64,000 nucleotides of DNA from Agapetus fuscipes (GCA_951799405.1 OX637351.1:9766251-9830250); one strand, 5' to 3'. Positions 1-14,500 are shown, counted from the first letter of the stretch. Numbers and translations are program-made. Notes: generated by a model not told the origin, from the sequence alone.

Positions 1-530
1 CCATCAGCTTTTAAGAATATGTTAATATTGGAAAATATTATATTGGACAGCCCGATGGTTAGAAACTTGAGTCATGTAGAATCAAAGACGGCAATCTAAA
101 ATTAATTTTAAAAATGAGATAAGTGGAAGTACTTACAGAGAATGGGATTCAATCGGTGTTATTCTTAGACATTTTCGTCGCCTGTTGAGCCCACGTTTTG
201 CTTAATTTTGATTCTTGAATATTTCTGAAGGACTTCGGCTCGTGTCCTGAGCTCAACGCCCGCCCAATTCTAACCTCCAAATGTATGCGAACTTGGCGGA
301 CACTAATCCAGCTCGGAGACGATTTTAAATGGCAGTCGATTTTGACAACTGTCGTATTTAATAGTAAATCGTAAATATTTTCTTTATTACTGTTTTGTTT
401 TGCGATTTGTTTTTGTCATTTTAGTCAAATTGACAGAATTCAGCACCTCTTTGCTAATCAATCGCTTTGTAGCGCACAAAACACAAAAAAATAAGCAAAA
501 GAAATCATTTGAAAGATTGAATAGTAATTG

Positions 531-617
531 TTAGCGCGTTATACATGTCTGCTTGTGAGAATGCATTTAATATAAATCTTAAATGGTATATATCCTTGCA
601 GCTTAGATTAGATTAGA
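531..617 (+). mobile_element. LINE-B tail, last 90 bp only
   Basis: Begins at the ATACATGTCTGCTTGTGAG block and ends TTAGATTAGATTAG, the terminal pentamer repeat of the family. Everything upstream is lost. Confidence 0.75.
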
Positions 618-2331
618 ATCACGGCTCGCGGCAAATTTCTTAATATGACACATTTTACAAAACTGAAGTTAAGCAGATAGTTCAAAATAAGTGGAGAGGA
701 TATTCAACACTCTACGAACACATATGAGACACTTTTTTCCTTCTGAAATAAAATTTTTAGAGGCATTTCGGCCGACATCTGATTTGTTTACAAACAAAAC
801 AATCAGCCGTCCGCCATTGTGACGTCAGCGATGAGACATGCCGCGGCCATCTTTGTGTGGTCGTCCCTAACGCATATTCCCCACATTTGGTTTATACGGA
901 TTCATTTGGCTAATCAATTGTTTTCAAAGTTGTTTTAATTATAAATTGCATAACAAATTTATAAATTGATTATTTGCTTTTATTTTTCATATTTTTGTTT
1001 GTTATTGTCAATGGTTATTGTTTTAATAATTATTTATATAGGAATGAAAATTCCCTATTTTTTAAATAATAGTTATAAAGTGGCATCTCTAGAACAGATT
1101 TATTTTTTAAATACGACATTGAACGGACGTAATTTCAGCCGTCCAAAATTGGTCGCAGGCTCAACTGTTCTTGGGTTATACCATGAACGAGAATCAATAT
1201 TTCAAATTTGGTCTAGTACGGCTTTGTACCCAGACTAAGTAGTCGCCAGATAAGCCGACGGCGAAATATGACAAGTAAGAATAACACCAAATGTTTTCAA
1301 ATATTAATCTCATGTTAGAAAAATATCCTACATTGTCACATTTGATTATGTATGACTAAATTAACAAAAATATAAAGCATGTGTGTTTTTAGGCGTTCTA
1401 TCATTCACAATGGAGTCAAAATGGAATTGTATGCATTGTATTTTGACAAGCAATGTTACAGGTATAAGTGAGTTGGTTCTTAGCAACCATTAACCAAATA
1501 TTAGTTTACTTTCTTCCTAGTTTACCATCTGGGTTACATCAATGATTTGTCTTTTCCTCGACTCCATTGGTGTTCTACAATTTGAGGTTATGTGTCTGTC
1601 AGTGTGTCCGCTCTGCGAAAAGTAAATAATATAATTTGTATGTTTTGTCCTATGGCGACACAATTATTATTTTATTTGGATCATTTTGTTAATTGTGTAT
1701 CTTTGGGGGTCAAACTTCCATACTTATCTGTATTACAATTTATTTCACACTTACCAGGAGAAAGAGTCCCTCCTTTTTATCACGCCCTTCATCTACTTTG
1801 TATTGTACTGGCAAAATGTGCTCCCAGTACCTGAGTATACAACATTCTGTAAATACTCAACCATGGCTTTAATACAATAAATGTATGTATACTGAAGCTT
1901 TCACTAGATGTCGAGGAGATCCTGGCCACCCCTATTGGAATGGCAGTGAGATACATGTTCCACTGTCATTTTATTCCTAACCAAAAAAACTATGGAGTAT
2001 GCTGTTGCATCTGCCATACATTCCATGTTTGAGTATTTATGCAATGATATATTTTTTTATTGTAGAGAGATTATTCTTACTCACAACAGAGTTTCTTGAA
2101 TGATTTACAAGGTTTGTTGCTCACCAAGCCGTCAATATTGCTTTCCTTTGATTTAAAATTAGTTCATTTTCTGAACCAATTGATTCTGAATGTTGGGCAA
2201 CACGGGTATTACAAACTAGAAATTTTGTCAGCGGGCAAACGTCACATCTATATTACTAGGATCCTTTAGCAACCAATAATAAAACGTATGAAATCATAGC
2301 TTTGTCTATGTGCGCAACACATTCATATAAA

Positions 2332-2555
2332 ATCTATAATCTAAGTTGCAAAGAGATGTATTAACATCGAAAGTTGGCGCTTACAAATTAAAATCCAGAC
2401 CTCAAATGAACGTAAAACCCTGCGACTTTTGCCTTTTTTTGTGTCTGCTTGAGAGGTGTGCGTCTCTGCTGGCTGTAATAGATGTGACATTGGAAAAGTG
2501 AACCATTTTTTTTACAGTATGGGTGGCCAGCTTCATATCATCCTTTAAGTCAAGA
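2332..2555 (-). mobile_element. Diverged LINE-B tail
   Basis: Reverse-oriented copy running from CTATAATCTAAGTTGC to the TATGGGTGGCCAG block. The internal segment is altered near 2425-2490. Confidence 0.7.
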
Positions 2556-3944
2556 TATCTTTAAATCATTCTGTCAATCAATCTCTCTGCAAGTTAGTGA
2601 ATAGTAATCAACAGTTACCTCATTTGAAGTTAAACCTTACGATAATTTTGCCAGTACACTGATTGTTTCAACCAATATCATATTGTTTGGCTTTCTCGAG
2701 TCATCTTGCCGTCAAGATTATGTATTTTTATTGAACTTAAAAGACTGTAAGGAAGGAAAAGACTGCTCCTTGGAATCATACATGTTGTAAACTGCAGAAA
2801 CTTGTCAATCAAGATGGCGGCCAATCTTTCATATTTCACCCTTGGGAAAATGTGTGAGCTTACCGATAAAATACTTGCAATAATAATTACGCTTACTTGA
2901 AATACTTGTATCATCTACGACTGACATTCATCATTTTAAATCTTTTTACATTTGTGTAAAAAGGAATCATTTTTACGGTAAGCACATTTGGACAACAACT
3001 AAAAAATGCACAAATTTTAGTTTACAACTTTTTTTTATCTTGGCGGGCAACCATCACACCTGTATGGGACTGTGGCCCTTAACCAATAACAAAATATTTG
3101 TTTGCCTTTTGCCTGCCCGACCGTGTGATGATACAATTTTGTCCCTATGAATTCACATGCGGACTCACATTATTTATGCTGAGATGTATTTACTCTACCC
3201 AGCTTACACTCTTGATATTAAGAGTTTTGTTGCCATAGAGAATTCATGATAGTTTAAACCTTAAATTAGCCTCGACAGGCATTGTTTGTGCTGCACGTCG
3301 CCATCTTGATTAGACACGTGATGTTGGTATATTTGAGTAAGTCACGTGTGGGAAACTGCATTTTTGTTTCCTCCATGTTTTATTTTTAACGTAATAATAA
3401 TAAGACTGATCATGTTGGACTGAAAATGAACTTTACCTCATTTACTAGGGATAGATAAATAATGCTTAGTTAAGGAATACGCTGAATAGACTATAGAGTT
3501 CCTATTTACGGAGCCCCCGTCCCCCGGTGGCTGCGGAGGGGGAGGGGGCGCATGTCTACCTCACAGACCAATAGTACAACTGAACAATCTCTGCAATTTT
3601 TCATATAATCATTACTATAATAATTATCTCCTAATGTACAAAATATGTGTATACAAATAAATGTGCAATAATGCACCATCTTCCAACAATTGACTTTTAT
3701 TTAATCATCAGCACAGGCAGCAACCTCTGGGATGACATCACAGGTCTAGGTGACGAATCCATGTCAAGAAAAATTAAATGAGCTTACAATGACGGCCCCT
3801 TAGCAGCTTGACTATGAGTTACAATCTGAAAAGTCACCCATTAAAAAATAATCAGGTACTTAGGTATTCTTTAATATTTTTTCAGGAATAACATTTTTGC
3901 ACATGGCATCATTTTAAATTAAAATTAAAAAAAAAACACTTTTT

Positions 3945-4347
3945 AGTACTTAGGTATGCGGCTGACCACCCATACTGTAAAAAATGGTTCACTTTGCCAA
4001 TGTCACCCCTGTTTCAGGGAAGGACGGCAAGAGTTGCAGGGCTTATGTTCATTTGAGATTGGGTTTTTATAATGTAGGTCCACATATATATATATATATT
4101 TGGATGACTTATTCTTCTTTTGGGCGCCGTTTAGTGGCTCCAGCCACCCCAAGGGCGCCCACCGCTCACTCTCTTCTTGTGAAGATTGTGGTCTTCAGCT
4201 CCTTCCTGAAGCGCTCCTCGCTGGTTTCCGTCCTCAGCTTCAAAGCATGCGGCATGTGTTAGCGCAAAATTATACATGTCTGCTTGTGGGAATGCATTTA
4301 ATATAAATCTTAGATGATATATATCTTTGCATCTTAGATTAGATTAG
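3945..4347 (+). mobile_element. LINE-B tail split by a 157-bp insertion
   Basis: The left part, 3945-4087, is the usual tail up to GTAGGTCCACAT; the right part resumes at GCGGCATGTGTTAGCGC (about 4246). Between them lies a different sequence (TTTGGGCGCCGTTTAGTGG..., 4088-4245) whose start recurs at 53120-53155. Confidence 0.7.
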
Positions 4348-4439
4348 GTATTTAATTTTGTTATGAATAGGATTCTTCCACATAGCAATTTGTAAATAAG
4401 ACTGTTGTAAAATAAAACATTTACAGAGTACCCAATGTG

Positions 4440-4550
4440 ATCGGTTCCATCACAGTAAGGCGGCTCCACTGGGCTGACCACATGATTAGAATGGACAACG
4501 CCAGCCCCATTAAGCGCCTAACACTCGGTATCACCATGCCTAAGGAGACC
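4440..4550 (+). pseudogene. LINE reverse-transcriptase C-terminal relic
   Basis: Translates as VRRLHWADHMIRMDN...IKRLTL, the W-x-x-H-x-x-RM signature found near the C-terminus of many LINE polymerases. A related relic lies at 26395-26560. Short and degraded. Confidence 0.5.
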
Positions 4551-4722
4551 AGAAGCGCTATTCTGCTAAATTCCTTACAACCTTAAGGCGACTAGATATT
4601 GAGTCATGTCCAAAAATAAGATTTACTGTGATTTTCATCTATGGAGTTCTTTCACAAGCGCTAGCTAGTTCAGATTTGGGTTGATATTCAAAGTGTAAGG
4701 TATTTTTCAGAATAGCGCTTCA
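4551..4722. mobile_element. MITE family M1, complete copy
   Basis: Terminal inverted sequences AGAAGCGCTATTCTG and CAGAATAGCGCTTC flank a centre containing TATGGAGTTCTTTCACAAGCGC. Two other copies occur, at 4960 and 23665. Confidence 0.75.
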
Positions 4723-4908
4723 GACTCAACGGGCGTTGGTAGATCGTACTGTATCTATTTGAAGGTAGAATGCAATAAAACATAACTACGTGTGAGCAGC
4801 TGACACGTTTTGTATGGTACAGTGATCTTCTGTTACATACTGCCAAGTTTTTTTGCTTGCTATCTTCAAATAGATATGGGAAGATCTGCTGACGCCCGTT
4901 GAGTACAG
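4723..4908. mobile_element. Foldback MITE directly after M1
   Basis: The left arm ACTCAACGGGCGTTGGTAGAT plus TATCTATTTGAAGGTA is answered by TATCTTCAAATAGATATGG and GCTGACGCCCGTTGAGT on the right. The arms are about 45 bp and imperfect. Confidence 0.7.
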
Positions 4909-4959
4909 GCCCTGTAGGAAAACAAAGGCGAGGGACAAACGGGAGTGGAGGAGAATCCT

Positions 4960-5303
4960 GAAGTGCTATTCTTCTAAATTCCTTAGACTTCAGATATCCA
5001 TACTAGCAGGAGATTACTAGCGCTTGCGAAAGAACTCTAATCTAAATCTAAGCTGCAAGAATATGTATCATTTGAGATTCATATTAAATGCATTCCCACA
5101 AGCAGACACGTATAATTTCGCGCTCACACATGCCGCATGTAGACAATATAAAAAACCCAATTCTCAAATGGATATAAGCCCTGCAACTCTTGCCGACCTT
5201 CCCTGAAACAGATAAAAATCACAGTAGGTATACCTTATTTTTGGACACAAATCGCCAGCTCGTCGCCTTAAGGTTGTTAGGAATTTAGCAGAATAGCTCT
5301 TCT
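4960..5303. mobile_element. MITE M1, inverted, interrupted by a LINE-B tail
   Basis: The M1 halves are 4960-5036 and 5211-5303. Joined, they follow the 23665 copy in reverse complement. The LINE-B tail at 5037-5210 (minus) fills the gap, dating it after the MITE. Confidence 0.75.
5037..5210 (-). mobile_element. LINE-B tail inside MITE M1
   Basis: Runs from TCTAAATCTAAGCTGCAAG to TGCCGACCTTCCCTGAAACA; the farther part of the tail is missing, as in 5' truncation. Confidence 0.75.
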
Positions 5304-5304
5304 A

Positions 5305-5489
5305 TACGCTGAGTATGAGTTGCATGTTTAGCAAAACTTGAGTAAAGTAAAAGTTTACGGAAATATTTAAACTTGGGTTTCAGTACCCTGAGTACGAGTT
5401 GCATGTTTAAAGTTGGAAAGTTGTGTAAAGTTGCGTGTTGGAAAGTATTCAAGTGTATGCTAAACATGCAACTTGTACTCAGGGTACTG
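5305..5489. repeat. Diverged foldback related to MITE M2
   Basis: CAGTACCCTGAGTACGAG (5383) is answered in inverted orientation by CTTGTACTCAGGGTACTG (5472-5489), and GCATGTTTA blocks pair inside. It begins with a GAGTATGAGTTGCATG copy at 5310. It ends about 50 bases from the DCST1-like stop. Confidence 0.65.
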
Positions 5490-5536
5490 GATTCAGCCAA
5501 GGCCCACCCAAGACTGTTTATTAACAACTCTCAATG

Positions 5537-5547
5537 GCTTTATTCCA
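5537..5547 (-). promoter_or_regulatory. Poly(A) signal overlapping the DCST1-like stop codon
   Basis: On the minus strand the last codons read ATG GAA TAA AGC, so the hexamer AATAAA contains the stop codon. A second AATAAA lies about 22 bases further on (5517-5522). The 3' UTR is therefore probably only a few tens of bases, and it abuts the foldback repeat ending near 5489. Confidence 0.5.
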
Positions 5548-8500
5548 TTGCATCAGAGATCAGCATGTCTCCGCAAGCAACGAGGTTGTCAGGGCATCTC
5601 CAGCAGGTGGCCGCCAGCCAGGAGCTGCAGGAAGCACAGCAGACGGCTTCGCAGGAGGACGCGGGGCAACACATGAAGCCTGACGCCTGAGGGCGCCCTG
5701 CAAGCAAAATAACCACAACAATGCATGACTTATACACGGCAATGGCTTCAATCTATTATCTAAATTGCAAAGATGTATTAGCATTTAGGATTCATATTAA
5801 ATGTATGCTCACAGACAGAAACATACAGGATCAGTGTGGCAACAGTGGATAATTTTTTTTCAAATGCACAGAATTATTATTGTATAAAATGTTTACACCT
5901 TTCATCTAATCTAAGTTGCAAAGATATGCTACATTGGGGATTCACACTATATGCATTCTCACAAGCAGACACATACAAGTTCACGCTTGCACATGCCACA
6001 TGTGAACCTACAATATAAAAAACCCAAATCTCAAATGGACCTACATCCTGCAACTCTTGCCGTCCTTCCCTGAAACAGGGGTGACATTGGCAAAGTGAAC
6101 CATTTTTACAGCATGGGTGGTCAGCCGCATACCAACCTGTAAGTCAAGGAACATACAGTTTTACCAAACAGTTAATAAATTAATTACCTGCAACTTGTCC
6201 TAAGAGATTCATCTTTTTTATTCAATAAATATTAGAGTGTACTTGGTGTATCTACCAATGTCAGTTCTTAGATTGTTTTTCTATAAAAGGGTACTCTGAG
6301 TGATGGCAGATTCTGACATTAGATTTAGTTAGACTCACACGTAGAATCTTGGCAGACGCTGCATGTCTTGGGCAGCACATTAGCAAGGACTGGGCATCTG
6401 GTCAGCAGCCAGCGAGGCAGCCAGCACTCCTGGGCAGTGCGTGAGCGCAGGTTCTGACTCAGGAACAGCCTCTTCCTCTCCCGCAGGACTTGTGTGTGCA
6501 AGTACACAGCCCGGGAGGACTCACGGTCAGGGAAATAATAAGCACAAACAGCCCTGGAAAGATGATAATGGTTCATTGATATCCTGCCAAGATCAGCAGT
6601 TGTGGTTTGAGAAGATTTTGTCTTCCACATTTCACTTCCCTCATATGCTCATGTTTGTCTCAGTTGAACCTATGTGGCGCTTCATTCCTTTTTTCAACCA
6701 ACTATTCAAATAACTCGTCAATACGCGCCAATACTAACACTCCGAGGATAGATAGGAAGCTTGGGTTTGAATCCAAAGTCACGCTACTAAGCTACACGCT
6801 TAGTGCAACTTCTTGTCGCGTTTTCCCCGAATGGGTCGCATGTGGCGAGTGGAACCCATTTACTTTTACAGGTAAGTTCTTCACTTCAGTTGAAGTGGAG
6901 GTTTCCCAGATTCTGAGGGGGCTGGTATTCATTTCTTGTTAAGGCAGAGGAAGCCTTGCCGGTATTTTTATTTTGGATTTAAAATAAACATTGAAACCAC
7001 AAATCATTTCTGACACTCTCGGTGGGATTGGAACCCAGACTCTCGGCACCCGAGATGATTTCCTGTGCCGGCGCCTTCTTCTTCTTCTTTTTGTGCTACT
7101 TCTATCGAAGATCGGCGATCATCATGGCTATTTTGACTTTGGATGCTGCTGCTCAAAACAGGGACTTGATGCTTCTGCCGAACCACAGTCGCAGATTTTT
7201 CAGTCACAATGTTCTTCGGCGTCCAATCTTACCCTGCACATATGATAAGACGAATGAGACGGTATTTCTCGATTCTCAAAATGTGACCGAAGTACATCAG
7301 TTTTCTCTGCTTCGTGGTTGGCAGAAGCTCCTTTGCCGGCGCCTTCTTCCAGCCCAAATAATCAATTGGGCTTAAAGTAATACTCCTAGCGTACCAACAG
7401 CAGCAGCGGCTTTACCTGGAGCTGCGCGCTACATAAGAGTTGAGCAGCAGCAGCAGCAGCAGCAGGCCCTGCCCGCAGTAGATCCTCCACACGTGCTGCG
7501 TGAGCGGCGCAGTGGGCAGCGGCAGGCAGGCCAAGCTGGAGGTGTGGGAGAGCAGCGCGCTGCTGGAGCTCAGCCCCGCCAGCAGGCCGCGCACCAGCCC
7601 CGCCACCAGGCCTGCTCCTGACACCTGCACACCACCCACACCACGACCACATCATAACACACATACACTATATAACTCTGCTTCTTCAATTTCATTTTCA
7701 TTTTTTAGTGGTTGATAAAAAAGTTAAGCGCAAAATGCCTCTGAAAAAATAATTTTGTATTGAATAAAGTTTACACTTTCACTTTCATAGTCGGTGTTCA
7801 ATGATATAGTCTTTCTCGAGTTAGACCATGTTCTATTTGCAGTAATTTTGTCTGCCGACGTTTCATTCCCTTGAGCGGGGAACATTTTCAAGGCTCAAAG
7901 TGACGGGGCACCTTTATCCTCCGTTTGCTTTTGGCAACTGGCTGGCTGCTGGTGCTCTGCTTATCTCTGTCATGTATCTTTGTTGTGATGGGCGGGGTGG
8001 GTGAGATAAGCAAAGCATCAGAGTATAACTGTATTATTATAACTATTGTTAGTATTAATATTGCCACCTCTAGTCGCAAATCATGCTGCCCAGTCTGCGT
8101 GTAGTCCAGCCTTGCGTGTCTTGCCACGGAGCTGAGGGCCGACCACAGCAGGACATCTAGGGCCACCAGCACGGACACAAGGAGGGTCTCCAGAAGCAGC
8201 TTCAGGATCCCCGTCCAGGATATGCCGGGGAAACAACTCAAAGACCAGACATCTGATAGCCATGCTCGCTCAATCTAAAACCATAACCGCACACAATGCT
8301 TCATGCATGAGCTATGTACCTTCTTGTGAGATCTTCATTTTTTTTTTTTTTTTTTTAATAGATTTGTGGAAAGGAATGCAATCCACCAACCTATTTTGCC
8401 TGGCCAGTTGTCTTCATGCGAAAGCAGAAGCTTGTGTGCATGCAACGGCATCTGTTGAACCAGGGTCGAAATTATCGTCGCGGGATTCGAACCAACGTTA

Positions 8501-11500
8501 TCCGGTTCCAAATAACCTGACTTGATCCCCGTGGCCATAACATTGACTTTGTCAAACAGGATAGCAATGGATTTAGAATTTATCTATCTATCTGTATTTT
8601 TTTAATCCTTTCTCAAACGACCATAAACAAGTACATATATTTACCCACACACACTCTACTTAGCACTATATGTGCTTGCAATCTTATCTTAGCTGCAATT
8701 TTAAGAGAAGATCTGAAAAGGTTTTCTTTTTGCACCTTATTCAATGGCAACAAATCGGGTTTGAGTTGCTTGAAGTGTTGCCCAATCCAAATGTTGTCAT
8801 GCCTCACGTCCAGCGTGTAGTGTTGCAAGTAGCGTAAGGCAGACAACAGTACCAACAGAAACAGGAAACCAGTCAGCATGTGTACCATCTGCAAGACAAC
8901 TGCAACAAAAATTGGTGGTGATTCTTAAGACTCCATAGAAAGATAAGTCCAAAACGGTGTTCTGGGTTTTAAATGTCCATTATGTTTACTTTATTTTAAG
9001 AAACTGTTACTGTCAGTATAAAATAAAGAAATGTATTATTTACAGATTACCTGTTTCCAAAAAAATTAGAAGTTATTTGAATTCTGTCAAAATGAACACA
9101 AACTTATGAAATATTACGGAATAATGCTATTTGGGTTTAATGATTAACTTGAATTTGTTAAATGAAAGTATACAAAAAATATTTACAAACGGTAAGCTTA
9201 TTAGTCAAACTAAAAATTGCCAGCATTTTTTTATCGTGATAATGCATGTGAGTTTTACAAAATAAAGTAAAAAGAACACCTTCAAAATTTCCATACAAAC
9301 TTTTGTATGGTAAAAAGAAATTCCTTAAAAAGCAACTGCAGACCCCATAATTTCTCAGTCGATTGAGAAACGCGGAGGTGTGCGCACGTCTCTTTTTTCG
9401 AAGAATTGCGTGGAGCGCAACTCTCATACATACATAGATGCGTGGTCAGGGTTGCCGCAATCTTTAGCTTTAATGAATTAACTCTTTTTTCTTGATTTCA
9501 AAAAAAAAATCGCTAGTTTTGAAGTTGGAGCATCCTTTTTTTAAAAATAGATTTATGAAGAAAAATGGTCTTCACCACCCAAGCGCGGCAAGAAGTTACA
9601 CTAAATGTGTAGCTTAGTTAAGTTGAGTTGATTATATGTTTGTGCTCCTTAACTTGTAGGTTGGCATGTGGCTGACCACCCATCTAATCTAATCTATCTA
9701 AGCTGCAGAGATAGGTATATATAATTTAAGATTTATATTAAATGCATTACCACAAGCAGACATGTATAATTTCGCGCTAACACATGCCGCATGTGGACCT
9801 TAAATATAAAAACCCAATCCCAATGAACATAAGCCCTGCAACTCTTACCGTCCTTCCCTGAAACAGGGGTGACATTGGCAAAGTGAACCATTTTTACAGC
9901 ATGGGTGGTCAGCCGCATACCAACCTATAAGTCAAGGAACATACTTACAATGCTGTAAAAATGTTTTTACTTTGCCAATTCACCCCTATTTCAAAGAAAG
10001 TTGAAAGTTTTTGTATGTGCACATGCAACATGTGTAAGCGTGAATTTAGATGTGCCTGCATAATATATAAATATCAACAAGCCTTAAATGTCAATATATC
10101 TTTGTAACTTAGATGATGGATTATCAAAGATCAAATAAGCTATATTGAAAACGACCCAAGTCTGTCGATATTGAAAATGAGGTATCTCTGCAGAGGCTCT
10201 GGCCACCCCTAGCGGAATGGTGACAGAGTTACAGTTACAGTCTGTAATTATCTATAATCGAAGTTGCAAAGCTACATTAACAATCAAAACTAGTATCAAA
10301 TGCATGCCCACAAACACGTATTAGTTTGCGCTTACAAATGCTGAATGTGAACTTACAAATAAAAACCAAACCTCAAATCAACATAAACCCTGCAAGTTTT
10401 AGTCAGCCAGTTAGAATATGAACAAATAAATAAAGTGGAAATAAATGTTGCGTTTAATTTCGACTTAAAAATTTGAGTTAATAGCTCCTTATTTAAATTA
10501 AATAAATCCAAAAAGAGGACTATTACTGTTAATAATACTATTGAATGACCAATTCCAATTAAAGAAAAAAATTTTTTAAGCTTCTAACTTAATTAATAGT
10601 GATTAAATATCATTAATATTTCTATTGATATAGTTTATTCAAAACATTACATTTTCAATGTAAAAATAAAATTAATTATTTTTATAAATAGGGTTATATA
10701 TCTACAGAGGTACTGGCCACCAGTGGCGGCTCCAGCTAAGGTGCATCGGTGCATTGCACCTCCTGTAAGAATGCCACGACCCATCACTTACAATTTTGTT
10801 CCCCATAAAATATCCTCTGTGTCAAGTCCTATTTTACATTTATCATTATTTTACATATTATACAGCTCTACGAACATGTAAAGACTACGAGTTGCTAGGT
10901 ATTTAAATGTATAATATTATCGCGTGCATATGTGGCAATGCCCCATACTTTCTTCTATGAAGTCCATACATTTATTGAAAAAACAGCTCAAACGGTGAAT
11001 ACTGAGGTGCCTGTACATTTTTAGATAGCAGCTCCGGCACTGCACGCTTTTCCTAGGTAAGTGACATGACATGAACGGAGAAGAATTGTGACAAAACTTT
11101 TTTTTTTATTCTACCAAAGGAACTCTTATGTTCAGAGCATATCCAACTCTTTGTTTAAAAGACTTCAATATTCGTCATTTAAAACAAAACTATAAAGTAT
11201 TTCCTGACACTTAACTATTGCGTTTACAAAAAAAATAATGAAAACTGAAACGCTCACAACAGATGCTGCTTTAGTATCAATAAAAATCTTCGCATAAAGT
11301 ATGTTTGTGTTTTACCATAAAGCTCTATACTTAAAATATAATTCAAATACAATGCTTTATTGTTAGCCAGGATACAAATTGTTTATTTTAAGATCAAGTT
11401 AAGCCCGACAAAAACTCATTACTTTTTAATTTATCGACGTTTTTATTATTTGCTTGAGGATTCCATTCCTAGTGAAAAATATTCAGTCGTGGTCAACAAG

Positions 11501-14500
11501 TGTTTTTTCGAGCATTTTAAGCAAAATAATACAAATGGATAAACTGTGTTTTAACTGATATGAAACCAACCATCTCTACGCTAGTGGCGGTCAGCGTCAG
11601 TCAGCGTCTTTACTCTGTTCTGTGATTGCATATTTATTTTTATATTCTCAGCATTCCCTACTTTCTTCGTGAGTTCTCTTATTTTTTTCAGTCTGCAGAT
11701 TTCAATAATTTGAAATGTTGCTTATTTAATCAATTTATTAATTTGTCAGTCTTGCTCTTCCACGCTTTCCTTGGGGATCATCTTTGTGCACTATTTTTAT
11801 CAGTCGTGAATCGTCCATTATTTGTAGATGCTCAACTAAACTCTTTGCCCAGCTATACGCCCAATTGTACTCTTTTGTACCATCACTCATATTCTCCACT
11901 ATAACGTACTTTAAAATATCTCTTTAAACTAATCATCCATACTTTAAAGTATGGATGATTAGTTTTGTCAAAGGTTGCAAATCTCTGAACTTGCTAATCT
12001 TGCAGAACAATACATTCTTGTTATTTTTAAGAATGTAAGTACAAGATGATGTCACAGATCTTTCCTCCTCCTGCTCCATAATCTTAATTTAATTTAAATT
12101 CAGTTAAGTTGGATTTTTCTCCGGAGGCAGACCTTAGTCCCTTTAATATATTTTCGTATTTTAAGTGACGATATTGAATTTCTTATGTAAATTTATAATT
12201 AACACTCATTTGTGAGGTAGATAAAATAAACAAATATTCATGTAAAAGCTGTGAGGTAGATTAATTATTAAATGGTGTTGGTGTGAAGGAAAAGGTTTTA
12301 TGTGAAGTGTTTTTAAGTGCTATGTTTTGCTGTGTTGTTATGAAGTGAATTAATTTGGATTTACCGACGGCGATCATCCCCGTTAAAGGAAGCTCTTTTA
12401 CACAATGTAAGTCATCGATTATAATATTCGTGCTAACATTTCAGCGAACATTTTCAAGGCCGGTCAGCGTGAAGTGTATGGTACATTGGGGGGAGTGGGG
12501 GAAGAGGTGTAGGCCATAATTATATTGAAAATTTCTGCCACCCAATATTCTGACCCATCGGCCGTCACTGTCAGCCCCCACGGGAGCTGGGAAACCTCCA
12601 CGTCAACCGAAGTGGTTGGCGTAAGGACTGCCCCCTTACCTGTAAAAATAAATAAGTTACACTCGTCACGGGAAAAATGCGGCAAGAAGTTACACTATAT
12701 ATGTGGCTTAGTAAAAAAAACTTGCTTCAAATACATTTAATTGTTGTAATTGTTTGTTATATGCAACAAAACGGGTGTAGGTACGTTCTCGTGTATACCT
12801 AAATAAAATATTTATAATATGTATGTATTTCTTGCAACTTTCATTCCAAGCAAAATGGAAAATAAAAGAAAAAATGTAAATGCAGAAATTATGAACTGCC
12901 AACATTTCTAATGACGAGCCGCCTCTGCTGGCCACCCCTAGCGGAATAACGACTGGATACAAGTCGACAGTCGGAGTCGGAGACACCAATTTTTGGGTAT
13001 GGGGCATTGACAACCACAGCTTTAAATGAGCTGACCGGTATGGCGCCAATCTGGAAATTCAAGATGGCTGCGGTACAAAAAAACATAAACTTGCACTTAT
13101 CTCAAAATCGGCCTTAACGATTTTCTGTAAATTTTCAGTGTGGTCGTTGCTCAAATTGTCGCTAAAGGGCTGTCCATATATTACGTCATTCGCATTTAGG
13201 GGGGGGGGTCTGGTCTGCGGATGATGGTAAATGATGTACGAGTCCCAGAAGTGACGTCGTTCTTGTAAATACCAATTTTTACACAATATCCAAAATAGTA
13301 TGCAAGTAATATAACATTATTAATTATTAAGCTCATCCATTATTACAGCAAGAGGGGGGGAGGGGGTCATTAGATAATGACTATAGGATGATTGTAGGGG
13401 GGGGGGTCGAAAATCGGCCAAAATCGATGACGTAATTTATGGACGGCCCCTAAGAAAATTAAAAAAAGCAACACTCTTGCTCATCTGCGTCAGAAATGAA
13501 AGGGTTAACAAAAATATATTGTTTTATAATATAACGTGCAATACAATTTCTATAAAAAATATTGAATATATATTTCACATAAAATTACATTAAGTACCGT
13601 TTACACGATCCCAATTTTTTTAACGAAAAGATTAAAAATATCTAAAACTACAAAAAATATTTTAACTTATTTTAGGTTCAAAGGAAAAAAAATTACTTTA
13701 AACTTTAACAAAAAATGTTCTAAATGAAATGAAATTAAAATAAAAATATAATATAAAGTACCGTGAACATAACATAAAATATGAAATTAAAAGTTTACAA
13801 AACCCCACGAGGACGCTAAAAACTTTTGTTTCTAAGGTTCAATAGAAAGAACTACATTATCACTATAATTCATCGTGAAACATTTTCAAATTTTAGAAAA
13901 TCAAGATGACTTCCGAACAGTGGAAAATTTTGAATGTAATTTACTCAAAAATGCCTCCGGTTTTCCTCATTTTTTTTATGTAACCGTCATTAAATTAGTC
14001 CTATATAAGAACAATAAACATTATAATATTATTTGTTTTGCGGCTGGGACATACATACAATACACATATACATACGGATGGACGGACGGACAGGTTCGAC
14101 AAATTAGGTTTTTTGCATGTCCTGATGCAGGACAACTCATTTCCGTCGAAACCTCTTTTTTTTGGTCATTCCTCGCGGCTACATTTGGGTGTGTGTGTAA
14201 ATGCGTATACTGCTTAGATAGGTACAAAATCTCGCGGGCATGTTTGGACGACACTTTAATAAAAATATGAATACGCACATTTAATAACTACCTAAAATCG
14301 TTCGTTTATTGTATTTCAATAAGTTTCCTTGACTTATAGGTTAGTATGAAGCTGACCACCCATACTGTAAAAAATGGTTCACTTTACCTATGTTACCATT
14401 GTGTCAGGTAAGGTCGGCAAGAGTTGCAGGGCTTATGTTAATTTGAGATTGGGTTTTATATTGTAGGTTTACATGCAGCATGTTTAAGTACGAACTTAAA

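Noticed and set aside
3510..3560. G-rich stretch as a CpG-island promoter
   Set aside because: Only about 50 bp, with no exon nearby.
7441..7470. CAG/CTG microsatellite expansion
   Set aside because: It encodes the leucines of a DCST1-like membrane helix in frame; length is modest and explained by coding.
10720..11600. hAT-like transposon starting CAGTGGCGGCTCC
   Set aside because: GTGGCGGTCAG at 11583 is in direct, not inverted, orientation, and no 8-bp duplication was found.
14105..14160. CCTGATGCAGGAC...GTCGAAACC, resembling a hammerhead
   Set aside because: The core reads CTGATGC instead of CTGATGA, and the segment is better explained as a small GTCCTG/CAGGAC hairpin; stems I and III do not form.
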